Source: Verrucomicrobiales bacterium
GTDB taxonomy: Bacteria > Verrucomicrobiota > Verrucomicrobiia > Verrucomicrobiales > DEV007
NCBI GenBank assembly: GCA_002698785.1
Contig: PAAG01000019.1
Coordinates: forward strand, 1 to 64,000
Length of the DNA: 64,000 nt
Direction: 5' to 3'
Part shown: positions 17,743 to 26,040 of the stretch, piece after piece
Numbering within the stretch: position 1 is the stretch's first letter
Layout of the letters: every line of letters begins with the position of its first letter
Made by a program: the position numbers and the translations under genes
Notes under the pieces: generated by a model
What the model was told of the DNA's origin: nothing
The model's database searches: none
Seen by the model: the letters and a program-made list of their open reading frames with translations, nothing else

Positions 17743-20541
17743 TCATCGAATTATTTCTTCCGCCTTACGAATCCAAATATCTGAATCGAGTGGAAGGCGA
17801 ACGATAACTCTGTTTGCGACCACTGCATAGACATGTTCGTCATCGCAGCCCAACCCGAGTGAAAAGTTCGCCTGGAGCGTCCCGCTTACGGAACGGTCCT
17901 TCAACGACCAGAAAACGATGGAGCTTTCATCGAGGGTGACCGCGGAAGCTCGTTTTGAGAATACGTGCATTCCCGAAATACCGGTCTCATGGGGAGAAGC
18001 AGAAGAACTTGTGTAAGGCGAACCATCATCCTTCCAGAAATCTACATCGCCCGAAGAAGTAGCCGAGATAATTCCCGAATCGTACCATCTTACAAACCTT
18101 GCAGGGAAAGATTTCTCTCTTTGAAGCGGGAAAGACTGACCACTCTCCATATCCAAACGGATCAGTCCTGACATCTCATCCGTGCCAAGATACAATATTG
18201 TCCCATTCTCATTTGCCATTACCGATTCTACGGAGAACTCCGAGTGGTGAAACATGGTTGATTGATATCCTTCTTCTTGACTCCGGTCCCACCGAAGAAT
18301 TGTGCCGTCGTCAGAAGAAGTAAGCAGCCATTCTTCTCCTTCCGGAGAACATACCCCTGTGACCATGGATGAGTGGGCTCCAGGAAAGGTCGCCACAATC
18401 TCACCAGAATCGCGTTCCAGAAAGTAGACAGCTCCTTCTTTGCTTCCGAGAACAATATGCTTCTGGTCATCTGATAGGTATGAGGCAGATAAATAATCTT
18501 CGAATTTCAATTCAGACCACGGAGCAATGTTTCCGGACTCAATATTCAACTCATACAAGGCTCCCTCACTCGTCAATAAAATCGTACCATCCCAATACCC
18601 TGCAGCGAGAATACGGACGTCAACATCGGCAACACCAACAGCTTCGGCCACGGCTGGAAAAATGACAGGATATTTCATATCAAAGAATTCCTCACCATGC
18701 TCCCGCACAGGAGAACTTCTCCGATAAATCATGCCATCATTGCCGGATGAAATGAGTGTCTTACCACCATCTGCAACCGCGATTCCAGTGGTTTGTTTGC
18801 TGTCGAAGTGGTATCTAGCCTTCGGCTTAGCATGGCCGGCAAACTTAGCCGCTACGCCACCTCTTGGGAGGTCGAACATATAGATATTTTTTGTAGCGGC
18901 AACAGCGATGAATTTGCCCGCTCTCCCCAAACGAAGCTGGACAATTCTGTCTGGAAGATGGGTGCTTCGAGTCTCGTATTCGCCAGTCTCCAGATCGAGT
19001 ATTCCCACACGCCCGTGATCTCCGCCTGTCCATACCTGGTTTTCTACGGTATCGATTTCCGCTTCATAAAAAGGGCCCTCGAACTCCGACCGAGCCTCCC
19101 GAAGAAGTTCCAGGGTTTCTCTCCTCCAGACACGAACTCTGCCATCGCCACCTGCTGTAACAAGCCTCTGCTCACCGCAGTCGATATCGTAAACAGGCCC
19201 TTCATGCGCTTTCTTCACGGATTCGGGTGCGCCGCCTTCATTGGGTTCCCATCGGTAGATTTCTCCGGAATCAGCCCCTATCCAAACCACCAAACCAGCG
19301 CTATCGAATGTACAGGACAACCATGTCTCCAATACTCTGGAATGATTCCTGATTTCAATCGATTCGCCAATCGATACGTCGAAAATATCCCCCGAAGCAC
19401 AGCTGACAACCAACCTCCCTTTCTCGGTCGGATGAAATCGCATATCCGTAATTCCTCGAACCGGAATGGAATTCACACCGCTGGTCAGGGTGAATATCGG
19501 ATCATTTCCGAACGGTAGAGTGAGTTCACCAATTTCCTCAAGCGAAGATAATTCTCGAACTCGTAGAGTATCCGCATTCGCGACACATAGATATTTCTCG
19601 GTAGGGTCGAGTTCGACTGTCCCGATTCTATCTTCGGTGAATTCGGGAGTAATCCGATCGATATTCTGGACGTCATCCAGCACGCGCAGCAACTGCCGTT
19701 GCGCCGGATCAGAAGAACGAACTCGGTTTCCTTGAATAACAAGGTCGAGGGACTGGTAGAGATCAGTTTCCCGAACGGACTCTGAGTCCCGAATCAACAA
19801 CTCGGACTTCAGCTGTCTGTTTTTCTGCTGGGTTTGTAAATATAAGAAAACCACCGCCACAAGAAAACCGGCCAGAACGAATGCAACAACGGTAGCCACT
19901 CGCATCTTTCGGCGCGCCTGTTCTTTCTCTTCCTGAACCCAGAGCGGAAAAATTTCACCCACCGTTGTTTCGTGGAGATACGCCGCGATTTGAACCCGAG
20001 CCTCGTCATAATCCCTTACTTTTTCCCATGAGCTTGAATCGACGCCCGGTCGTCCGCGGAAGTCGATAAACGGGCGTTTGTGGAGATTCTTTTCGATGAT
20101 TGAGGGGCAAAATACCTCCTCTTCTGTCGCCGGATCCCGCCCTTCGGTGATTACCAAGAGAATTTGTTCCGGATTCCGATGTTCGAGAAACCAACGCACT
20201 TCAAAATCCACGTACTCTGATTTAGCCGATGCACGGGAGCAAAAGACAATCAGTTTTGAGCTTTTCTCGAGGTTCTCTGCAATCGTTCGCTTCACCTCAC
20301 TTTCATCCTTCTCCTTACCTACGAGCTGCCTCTTGCTTCCACTTAATTTGAAGTCGCTGCCATCTCGACAAATATTCAAGGTCCTCAGTTTCGTGCCTTC
20401 GCCAGTTTTCGGAACCGACCGATGGAACGACTCCAGAAATCGTTCTGCCTCTCGCACCAGGGCGTAATCGGGAAGAGTCGAGAAACTCAGGAATGCGTCG
20501 AACTCCCTTTCTTGTCCTGAGGTTTCATTCGCTTCTCCCAT
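17743..20541 (-). CDS. TIR-transmembrane-WD40 protein, candidate immune sensor-effector
   Basis: A 932-residue protein. I prefer the ATG at 20541 over the in-frame GTG at 20550, because AAGAAGG lies at ribosome-binding distance upstream. Domain order: TIR (about 14-190) with FDAFLSFST at its start, LIVFCSRAS, and Glu114 in SEYVDFEV, which occupies the place of the catalytic Glu of NAD-cleaving TIR domains; a transmembrane helix (about 214-235) preceded by a basic stretch (QARRKMR); a short helical linker; then beta-propeller repeats from about 300 to the end (VRVWRRE, GTILRWD, GDVDFWKDD, SIVFWSL), enough for roughly two seven-bladed propellers. By the positive-inside rule the TIR domain is probably cytosolic and the WD40 part outside the inner membrane; this topology is inferred. 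It follows the TIR gene at 20563 by 21 bases, so the two are probably co-expressed. Candidate function: sensing through WD40 and NAD depletion through TIR. Confidence 0.8.
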   Translation of the reverse strand: MGEANETSGQEREFDAFLSFSTLPDYALVREAERFLESFHRSVPKTGEGTKLRTLNICRDGSDFKLSGSKRQLVGKEKDESEVKRTIAENLEKSSKLIVFCSRASAKSEYVDFEVRWFLEHRNPEQILLVITEGRDPATEEEVFCPSIIEKNLHKRPFIDFRGRPGVDSSSWEKVRDYDEARVQIAAYLHETTVGEIFPLWVQEEKEQARRKMRVATVVAFVLAGFLVAVVFLYLQTQQKNRQLKSELLIRDSESVRETDLYQSLDLVIQGNRVRSSDPAQRQLLRVLDDVQNIDRITPEFTEDRIGTVELDPTEKYLCVANADTLRVRELSSLEEIGELTLPFGNDPIFTLTSGVNSIPVRGITDMRFHPTEKGRLVVSCASGDIFDVSIGESIEIRNHSRVLETWLSCTFDSAGLVVWIGADSGEIYRWEPNEGGAPESVKKAHEGPVYDIDCGEQRLVTAGGDGRVRVWRRETLELLREARSEFEGPFYEAEIDTVENQVWTGGDHGRVGILDLETGEYETRSTHLPDRIVQLRLGRAGKFIAVAATKNIYMFDLPRGGVAAKFAGHAKPKARYHFDSKQTTGIAVADGGKTLISSGNDGMIYRRSSPVREHGEEFFDMKYPVIFPAVAEAVGVADVDVRILAAGYWDGTILLTSEGALYELNIESGNIAPWSELKFEDYLSASYLSDDQKHIVLGSKEGAVYFLERDSGEIVATFPGAHSSMVTGVCSPEGEEWLLTSSDDGTILRWDRSQEEGYQSTMFHHSEFSVESVMANENGTILYLGTDEMSGLIRLDMESGQSFPLQREKSFPARFVRWYDSGIISATSSGDVDFWKDDGSPYTSSSASPHETGISGMHVFSKRASAVTLDESSIVFWSLKDRSVSGTLQANFSLGLGCDDEHVYAVVANRVIVRLPLDSDIWIRKAEEIIR

Positions 20542-20562
20542 CAAAATCACCTTCTTTTTGAC

Positions 20563-21420
20563 CTACCCTGAGGCGAGAAGTCGATATTCTTCGCTCAGTT
20601 GAAAGGGCGCACAGTCGCATGGGTTGTATCCGTAGAGCCTGGCGTTGTTATGGCGATGATTACGAAGTTCGGTGAGAATATCCTTCCAAATAACATAATT
20701 CGAAATCACTTCCCAACGATCCTTTTCACACTCTGAAAAGCTCGACTCTCGTTGTTGTAACGCACGGTATAGCAGTGAGACATCCTTATCAGTCAAATCC
20801 AACACAAAATGCACGGGCTTCCGGTTGTTCTGATAAAAATCGACCTCCTTACCGGTCCAACGGGACCCCAGCGAGGCGCTCGACAAGTATACCATGCACT
20901 CCTCCGCCGTGGAGATCGCTTCAATAATGTTCTCGTTTATTCCATCATATTTTTGAATCTCTACCTCAGCTAGCCACGGTCGCCAATCTAAGGAGACATC
21001 ATTAGCCACTTCGACAACCTTTCTAAAATCCTTGTGGCTGTGTGACACGAATAACGACGGACGTGGAGTATCCTCTTTCCTATCAAGATCAATGTTATCT
21101 TCGAATGAGATCCTTTCGGCAATGTCGTACTTTTCGAGTGGTTTGAGGTTTTTCACGTGAACATGTTCGGTATGTGCCCAAATCACCTCAAGAGACCTTC
21201 TGGAAGGAAAATTTGAGTATCGTGCGTGCAGAGGGCCCGGCCCTCCGCCCCAATTTTGGTAGTGGCGATAGAGTCCTTTTTCAACCCGTTCAGCCAGCCC
21301 TGCTTCACCGAAGCAATTCACGGCCAGTGTTTTTGCAGTTCGCCACGGTTTCGAACGGCACCGGACTGTTCTCAACTCTTCAAAAACAGGCGCCAGATCT
21401 ATCTCACCATTGTTCCTCAC
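20563..21420 (-). CDS. TIR-domain protein with novel N-terminal domain
   Basis: A 285-residue protein starting at GTG (21420); an in-frame stop nine bases further upstream leaves no earlier start. Residues 1-115 form a domain I do not recognise, with a WGGGPGPLHARYSNFPS core and RSLEVIWAHTEHVHV. Residues ~120-222 are a TIR domain: LFVSHSHKDF, WRPWLAEVEI, a helix ending IIEAISTAEECMVYLSSAS, and Glu192 in SRWTGKEVDF, which aligns with the catalytic Glu of SARM1 (DWVHKE). The C-terminal 60 residues hold two Cys in NPCDCAP. It is the first gene of a two-gene unit with TIR-TM-WD40, and starts 62 bases after the stop of a DUF1549/1553 gene on the same strand. A sampled line of this gene (20701-20760) has 26 of 60 G+C, against 41 of 60 at 21721-21780 in the gene before it, consistent with acquisition. 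Confidence 0.75.
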   Translation of the reverse strand: MRNNGEIDLAPVFEELRTVRCRSKPWRTAKTLAVNCFGEAGLAERVEKGLYRHYQNWGGGPGPLHARYSNFPSRRSLEVIWAHTEHVHVKNLKPLEKYDIAERISFEDNIDLDRKEDTPRPSLFVSHSHKDFRKVVEVANDVSLDWRPWLAEVEIQKYDGINENIIEAISTAEECMVYLSSASLGSRWTGKEVDFYQNNRKPVHFVLDLTDKDVSLLYRALQQRESSFSECEKDRWEVISNYVIWKDILTELRNHRHNNARLYGYNPCDCAPFQLSEEYRLLASG

Positions 21421-21482
21421 GTGGCAAGCCTAACGATAGGCTCTACCACGTCAAACCTCTATATCAACATTCGCCCCGCTCT

Positions 21483-23912
21483 CTACTGCACAAACAGGAA
21501 CTGCTGGGTGTTGAGGAGGGCCCAGACGATGCCTTCGTAAGCGTCCTCTCCTTCGATGGCAACTTCTGTGGAGACGATGTCGAGTTCTTCTTCGGTCGGC
21601 TCGCGGGTGAGCATAGCCTGGAAGATCATACGGGTTTTCTCCTCGGGTGTGGCGGCTTCTTTGAGACGTTTTCCGAAAGCGGAATATGGATTCGTCAGGG
21701 CCTCGACCATTTGTCCGTTCAGCAGGTTGAGGGCCTGGGGGACGGAGGCGTGGCTGGAGGCGTTCTCGATGACTTCGCGGTCGGACTGACCGAAGTCACG
21801 CAGGAAGTGTCCGGGGCGAGCGGGTGACTGGATTTCGGAGGCCCGAGCCATTCCAGAAACAAGCTTGTTGTATACGGCGTAGTCGTTGCGCATTTCCATC
21901 ATCTGTTCTTTGCGCTCGTCGCGATCTCCCATTTTCTTGTATTGCTTCTTCAGCTTGCGACGATTGACGCCGGGCAGATCAGTCATGACGTACTGGGTTT
22001 GCTCAAGGTCGTTCATATTGCCCTCTCCTGCCATTTCGGCGTCGGTCCCTACGTCGACGACGCCCATCGCAAGGAGGAGCTCTCCCCCATCAATCTTTTC
22101 CTGAAGGTGCGTGTATGCGATGTCGGCGATCTTGCGCTCCATCTGCTTTTTGATGCGGCCGTTTTTCCTGCGAAGATCTCGCAGCGCTTCCTGATCATCG
22201 GCTTCGCGAGCTTCTACAAGTTCGGCGCGCAGGGCCTCCTGTTGCTCTCGCTGTTCGGCGACAACGGGTGCGAGTTCGCGAACCATTGTCATGAAGTCTT
22301 CTGGAGATTTCTCTTCGAGACTTTCATAGATGCGCTTTACCCGTTCGATACCGGCGAGCTGTTTCTCGAGGTTTGGCTTATAGAGGTCGACTTCGGGAAG
22401 TGCCAATGCGACGAGGGAATCCCAGATCTGCTCGGCGCTGAGGCGACGCAGGACGGGCCCCTGGAAATAGAACGGCGCGCCGAGTTCGACTTCACTGGCG
22501 TAGGCGGTGCGCTGATAGGTCTCGGTGTTGTAGAGGACCTGACGGAAAGAGCGAAGGTCGTAGTCGAGCTCGCGCATGAGTTCTTCCAGATAGGCGAGAA
22601 GCTCGGGATTGGAAACGGTAGTCGCGTCGGTCAATTCGTCGATGGGCTCGAAAATACCGTGGCCAAAAACGTCCTTCCAGATGCGGTTGGCGATGACTTT
22701 GGTGAAGGTCGGATTCTCTGAGGAGGTGAGCCATGCGGCGTAGGCGTCGATACGATCCGAGCCTTTTGAAAGGTCGATGTCAGCACCGAACATGGTGTCG
22801 GGAGCGATGACGTCGTTGGGTTTCGCGTCGTCATACTGGTAGTCGTGAGGGAGTTTCACCTCTTTGTCGCCACGAGCGACGTTAATGTATCGAAGTGGAT
22901 CGTAGAGTTCTTTGACGAGTTGGCGGGCAACATCGCTGCCGATGGCCTGGTCATCTGCTGCAGCAAAACACTGGCGGGCGATGTTGACGAATTCATCTTT
23001 GGTGAGACCGAGGCGTTCGTGTGGAGTCATCCCGGCGCGCTTTCCTTTTCGATCGCGCTTTACCTCCTTGAGTTTCCCCTTTCTCATTTTCATGGTGGGA
23101 CCGTCTTCGCCTTTCTCTGGCATCTTCTCGATGTAGCGATCGAGCATGGATTCTTTGCGGAGGTAGGGAAAATCACGGTTGCCGGTGAGCTCTTCGGCTT
23201 TGTCGAGGTAGGCCTGCTCGGCGTTCCCCTTCATCGCTTTCTCGACCAAGCTGCGATTTTTGGAAGCGTAGCCACGTGTGTTGATGCCGTAGGTGAAGGC
23301 CGCCATCTTGAAGTAGTCCATCTGCGTCCACTTATCGAAGGGATGATCGTGGCACTGGGCGCACTCAAGCCGAGTGCCCAGGAAAATGCGGACGGTGTTG
23401 GACATGTTGTCGAGTGGCATGCCCCGGTCCCGGTAGTAGTAGCCGATGGCACCGTTTTCCCAGACTTTCCCCTCGGCGGTAATGAGCGAATAGACGAGTT
23501 CGTCGTAGGGCATGTTGGAGCGGATGGCATCCTTGACCCAGAGTTCGTAAGCATTACTGACGATCCGATCGGGTTCGCCATTGATCCGAAGCAGGTCCGC
23601 CCAAAAATGGTAATTATTCGACACAAAGGCTTCGCTGTTCAACAGGGAGTCAATGAGGCGCTCGCGCTTGTTGGGATAGGTGTTGGCGTTGAACCCTTCG
23701 ACTTCTTCGAGGGTCGGAATGCGACCGGCAATATCAAGATAGGCGCGGCGAAGAAAGACATCGTCTGCGGTCCGGGCGTTTGGTTGGAGCCCCTGCTCTT
23801 CGAGCTTCGCACTGACGAGAGCGTCGATTTTCTGTGCAGGATTCAGCGTTTCCCCTACCGCGACGGAGAGGCACAGAATGGAAAACGAAACAGAAAAGAG
23901 AGCGTGTTTCAT
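21483..23912 (-). CDS. DUF1549/DUF1553 (PSCyt2/PSD1-type) secreted protein
   Basis: An 809-residue protein with a signal peptide (cleavage near VGE, residue 20). DUF1549 lies in the first ~230 residues: FLRRAYLDIAGRIPT, then CAQCHDHPFDKWTQ, a CxxCH motif that could bind haem c. A basic insertion with KMRKGKLKEVKRDRKGK follows. DUF1553 covers about 370-800 (ANRIWKDVFGHGIFEP, GPVLRRLSAEQIWDS, SPARPGHFLRDFGQSDREVIENAS). A Glu/Arg-rich coiled stretch (about 540-610) splits the DUF1553 part. The family is typical of PVC bacteria and is linked to surface polysaccharide (sulfated glycan) use, usually with a DUF1501 protein encoded next door. No DUF1501 gene is present here; the TIR module occupies the downstream position. 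The catalytic role is not established. Confidence 0.9.
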   Translation of the reverse strand: MKHALFSVSFSILCLSVAVGETLNPAQKIDALVSAKLEEQGLQPNARTADDVFLRRAYLDIAGRIPTLEEVEGFNANTYPNKRERLIDSLLNSEAFVSNNYHFWADLLRINGEPDRIVSNAYELWVKDAIRSNMPYDELVYSLITAEGKVWENGAIGYYYRDRGMPLDNMSNTVRIFLGTRLECAQCHDHPFDKWTQMDYFKMAAFTYGINTRGYASKNRSLVEKAMKGNAEQAYLDKAEELTGNRDFPYLRKESMLDRYIEKMPEKGEDGPTMKMRKGKLKEVKRDRKGKRAGMTPHERLGLTKDEFVNIARQCFAAADDQAIGSDVARQLVKELYDPLRYINVARGDKEVKLPHDYQYDDAKPNDVIAPDTMFGADIDLSKGSDRIDAYAAWLTSSENPTFTKVIANRIWKDVFGHGIFEPIDELTDATTVSNPELLAYLEELMRELDYDLRSFRQVLYNTETYQRTAYASEVELGAPFYFQGPVLRRLSAEQIWDSLVALALPEVDLYKPNLEKQLAGIERVKRIYESLEEKSPEDFMTMVRELAPVVAEQREQQEALRAELVEAREADDQEALRDLRRKNGRIKKQMERKIADIAYTHLQEKIDGGELLLAMGVVDVGTDAEMAGEGNMNDLEQTQYVMTDLPGVNRRKLKKQYKKMGDRDERKEQMMEMRNDYAVYNKLVSGMARASEIQSPARPGHFLRDFGQSDREVIENASSHASVPQALNLLNGQMVEALTNPYSAFGKRLKEAATPEEKTRMIFQAMLTREPTEEELDIVSTEVAIEGEDAYEGIVWALLNTQQFLFVQ

Positions 23913-24314
23913 AGGAAAGATCCGATTGGCAGGTTGAGGATAGAACTCCGGTAGATTTTGCCAGTTTCAGGGAATTTGGGCAATGGGAATTTCAGAGGTC
24001 GGATGGCGGAGGTCAGATGTCAGAGGCTGTGCATCCGCGCTTCCCCTGGGGTTGCGGATTTGCTCGGGTAATATTCCAAAATGATGGGAAATGATGGGAG
24101 TTTCAGGAGCTAGTAGTGGGAAGTTAGGAGTTAGAATCGTTCGTTCGGACGCATTGTTTTTATCTCTGTGCATGGCTCTGCTCGAATCTCTCACGAGATT
24201 CGCTACATTGTCGCTTGGTCACAATTCTAACAAAACATTAAATCGATGTCGAGATTGTGTTTTACTGTGGATGGCCTTGTGGAATGTTCTCGGAATATGA
24301 TACGGTTTGGGTAG
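23913..24314. other. intergenic region between divergent genes
   Basis: About 400 bases, likely holding promoters for both flanking genes. It contains short direct repeats (GAGGTCGGATGGCGGAGGTCAG and TGATGGGAAATGATGGGAG) and one perfect small hairpin at 24183-24202. The second half is AT-rich. No gene is credible here. Confidence 0.5.
24183..24202. promoter_or_regulatory. perfect 8-bp inverted repeat
   Basis: CGAATCTC at 24183-24190 and GAGATTCG at 24195-24202 are perfect complements separated by TCAC. No T-run follows on either strand. It could be an operator or an mRNA leader hairpin of the gene at 24315. Confidence 0.35.
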
Positions 24315-24761
24315 ATGAGATCTTTGGTGTGTTTCGTTCTTGGATTGATGCTGTCTGCACAGGCGGATGAAATGAAGGGATGGAAGGATACGCTTTCCGG
24401 AGTTGTTTTCGAGAATCCACCGTTGAAGACTTTGCCTGTGGTTTCTTCCCCGAAACGGGAGGGCGAATCGTTATTGGTCCAAGTGACAAACGAATCGGAC
24501 ACGGTGATTCACTATCAGGATTATCTCGGCAAAAGGCCTTCGATTTACACGGAGGAGAAGTTTGAGGGAAAATGGATCCGATCCGAATGGGACTCGTGTG
24601 GGACAGGCTGTGAACCACAATCGATAAAACCCGGCAAATCCGTGACTCTGACGATTCCGATCTCCTATGAGGACAAGAAGATCTACGTCGCGTTTTTTGA
24701 TGGCTGGGAAAAGAATAGCGCCTCTTCGTTGGTGCTGGTTTATGCCCCGGGGGCCGGGTAG
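24315..24761 (+). CDS. small secreted protein of unknown function
   Basis: A 148-residue protein with a signal peptide (MRSLVCFVLGLMLSAQA, cleavage before D18 or so). The mature part is beta-rich and carries one pair of nearby Cys (DSCGTGCEP), likely a disulfide in the periplasm. The pattern VQVTNESDTVIHYQDYLG .. PGKSVTLTIPI resembles an immunoglobulin-like fold. No family recognised. It begins a run of small same-strand genes to 25745. Confidence 0.6.
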   Translation: MRSLVCFVLGLMLSAQADEMKGWKDTLSGVVFENPPLKTLPVVSSPKREGESLLVQVTNESDTVIHYQDYLGKRPSIYTEEKFEGKWIRSEWDSCGTGCEPQSIKPGKSVTLTIPISYEDKKIYVAFFDGWEKNSASSLVLVYAPGAG

Positions 24762-24778
24762 GTGCTGGATATTTATCA

Positions 24779-25102
24779 ATGAAGTGCACGGAGAACCAAA
24801 GAAAACAGATCGAAACTATCCTCAGTTGCGCATTGATGGAAATTCGAGATCGATCTGGAAACGGTGAAAACCAGGCAGCATCCGATTTGGCATATGCTTG
24901 CCACAACCTTCCAAGCTGCCATCGAAATGATCATTTCGACTGGGATTATTTTGAAAATTGGTTCTCAAAATATTTCCATGACCACGGATCTCATCTGTAT
25001 AACTACCTCGGCATGCTGGACGCAGCGCGCGATGATACGGAAATCACTCATGAGATCATGTTTGTCGAAGAGATTTCAGCAGAAAACAATAATTTGAATT
25101 AA
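24779..25102 (+). CDS. hypothetical protein
   Basis: A 107-residue, acidic, probably helical protein without signal or membrane segment, 17 bases after the previous stop, so probably co-transcribed. Two Cys pairs are not close enough to suggest a zinc site. Nothing in it is recognised. Confidence 0.5.
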   Translation: MKCTENQRKQIETILSCALMEIRDRSGNGENQAASDLAYACHNLPSCHRNDHFDWDYFENWFSKYFHDHGSHLYNYLGMLDAARDDTEITHEIMFVEEISAENNNLN

Positions 25103-25120
25103 CCACCCAAGTGTTTTGGT

Positions 25121-25222
25121 ATGATCTACAACCTTCTCGTCGCTGCAGGCGTCGTTGTCCTGATGATATGCGGAATTCTTTTTGCTATGTGGCAGGCCGC
25201 AAAAGGGAAGGACGAGGAGTGA
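25121..25222 (+). CDS. 33-residue single-span membrane protein
   Basis: ATG at 25121 to TGA at 25222 encodes a short protein with a hydrophobic helix over residues ~5-22 (LLVAAGVVVLMICGILFA) followed by a charged tail (AAKGKDEE). It sits in the same-strand gene run, 18 bases after the previous stop and 28 before the next start. The short length makes chance occurrence possible, but the helix-plus-charged-tail pattern is typical of real small membrane proteins. Confidence 0.45.
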   Translation: MIYNLLVAAGVVVLMICGILFAMWQAAKGKDEE

Positions 25223-25250
25223 GCGAGCGACAAATGAGAAGCCTTGAGAA

Positions 25251-25745
25251 ATGAGGAACGGGTTTCTGCTCGCAATAGGAATCGTGGCCCTGATGGCCGG
25301 TGGGCTGTGGTTTGCCGCCTGGGATTTTTGCAGGATCAAGGATTGGGGAGTGAATGAGACCTCCGTCGAAATCGACTGGATCCCACCCGAAGCGACGGAG
25401 GTGACGTTTGTATCGGGCAATATCGAAAAGAGGGCCGAATTTTCCATCGACCAGCAGATTTTCGAAGAGTGGTGTGCGTCGATCGGAAAGCCGCTAACGG
25501 TGGTCAGCAAAGGATCAGAATCAGGGGGCTTCTCTGAAGCCATGCTATTCCGTTCTAATCCCCTACTGGCATTGAAAGGGATTACCGAGAAGCCGAATGA
25601 TGACGATGCCGCGTTTGCTTGGGAATATAAGTCTTTCGACAAAGGCGATCTGTTTTTCGAGGAAAGATGGCCGAATGCCGGAGGCTATGCGATCGGTTAC
25701 GATGTCTCGGAAGGGCGTGGATACTATGAATATGCCCATCACTGA
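25251..25745 (+). CDS. membrane-anchored protein of unknown function
   Basis: A 164-residue protein with one N-terminal transmembrane helix (about 5-24) and an acidic periplasmic domain rich in Trp, Phe and Tyr (ETSVEIDWIPPEATEVTF). The end is aromatic and His-rich (GYYEYAHH). It is the last gene of the small-protein run. No family recognised. Confidence 0.6.
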   Translation: MRNGFLLAIGIVALMAGGLWFAAWDFCRIKDWGVNETSVEIDWIPPEATEVTFVSGNIEKRAEFSIDQQIFEEWCASIGKPLTVVSKGSESGGFSEAMLFRSNPLLALKGITEKPNDDDAAFAWEYKSFDKGDLFFEERWPNAGGYAIGYDVSEGRGYYEYAHH

Positions 25746-26040
25746 GACAAATGGTTGATCTGCTCATCAATCTGCAGGTCAGCCACCAGATGACCTTGCA
25801 TCGTTCGCTCATTCTCGCTTGCGTTCCCGAGTTCTACTACTATTCTGAAACCAGTTATGCGCATTCGCAGAACATTTCTCACCTGGGTCTGATAGGCATC
25901 CCTCTTCGGATGTCCCACTACTCTTTTGTGCCCACCCTCTCCTCCTGACCGGAGATCATTGGGCCTACTTCTCTCTTTGCGCGGCACTCGCCGCAACGCG
26001 GTCGCCTGACCGTGTAACGATTTCTTACAAGACCCTAACA

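Noticed and set aside
22845-23954. Rightward open frame of 369 codons opposite the DUF1549/1553 gene
   Set aside because: Antisense to a gene with clear family motifs; no start context or domain of its own.
23913-24314. Short direct repeats as a possible CRISPR or attachment site
   Set aside because: The repeats are only a few bases to about ten bases long, imperfect and not regularly spaced; no cas genes or integrase nearby.
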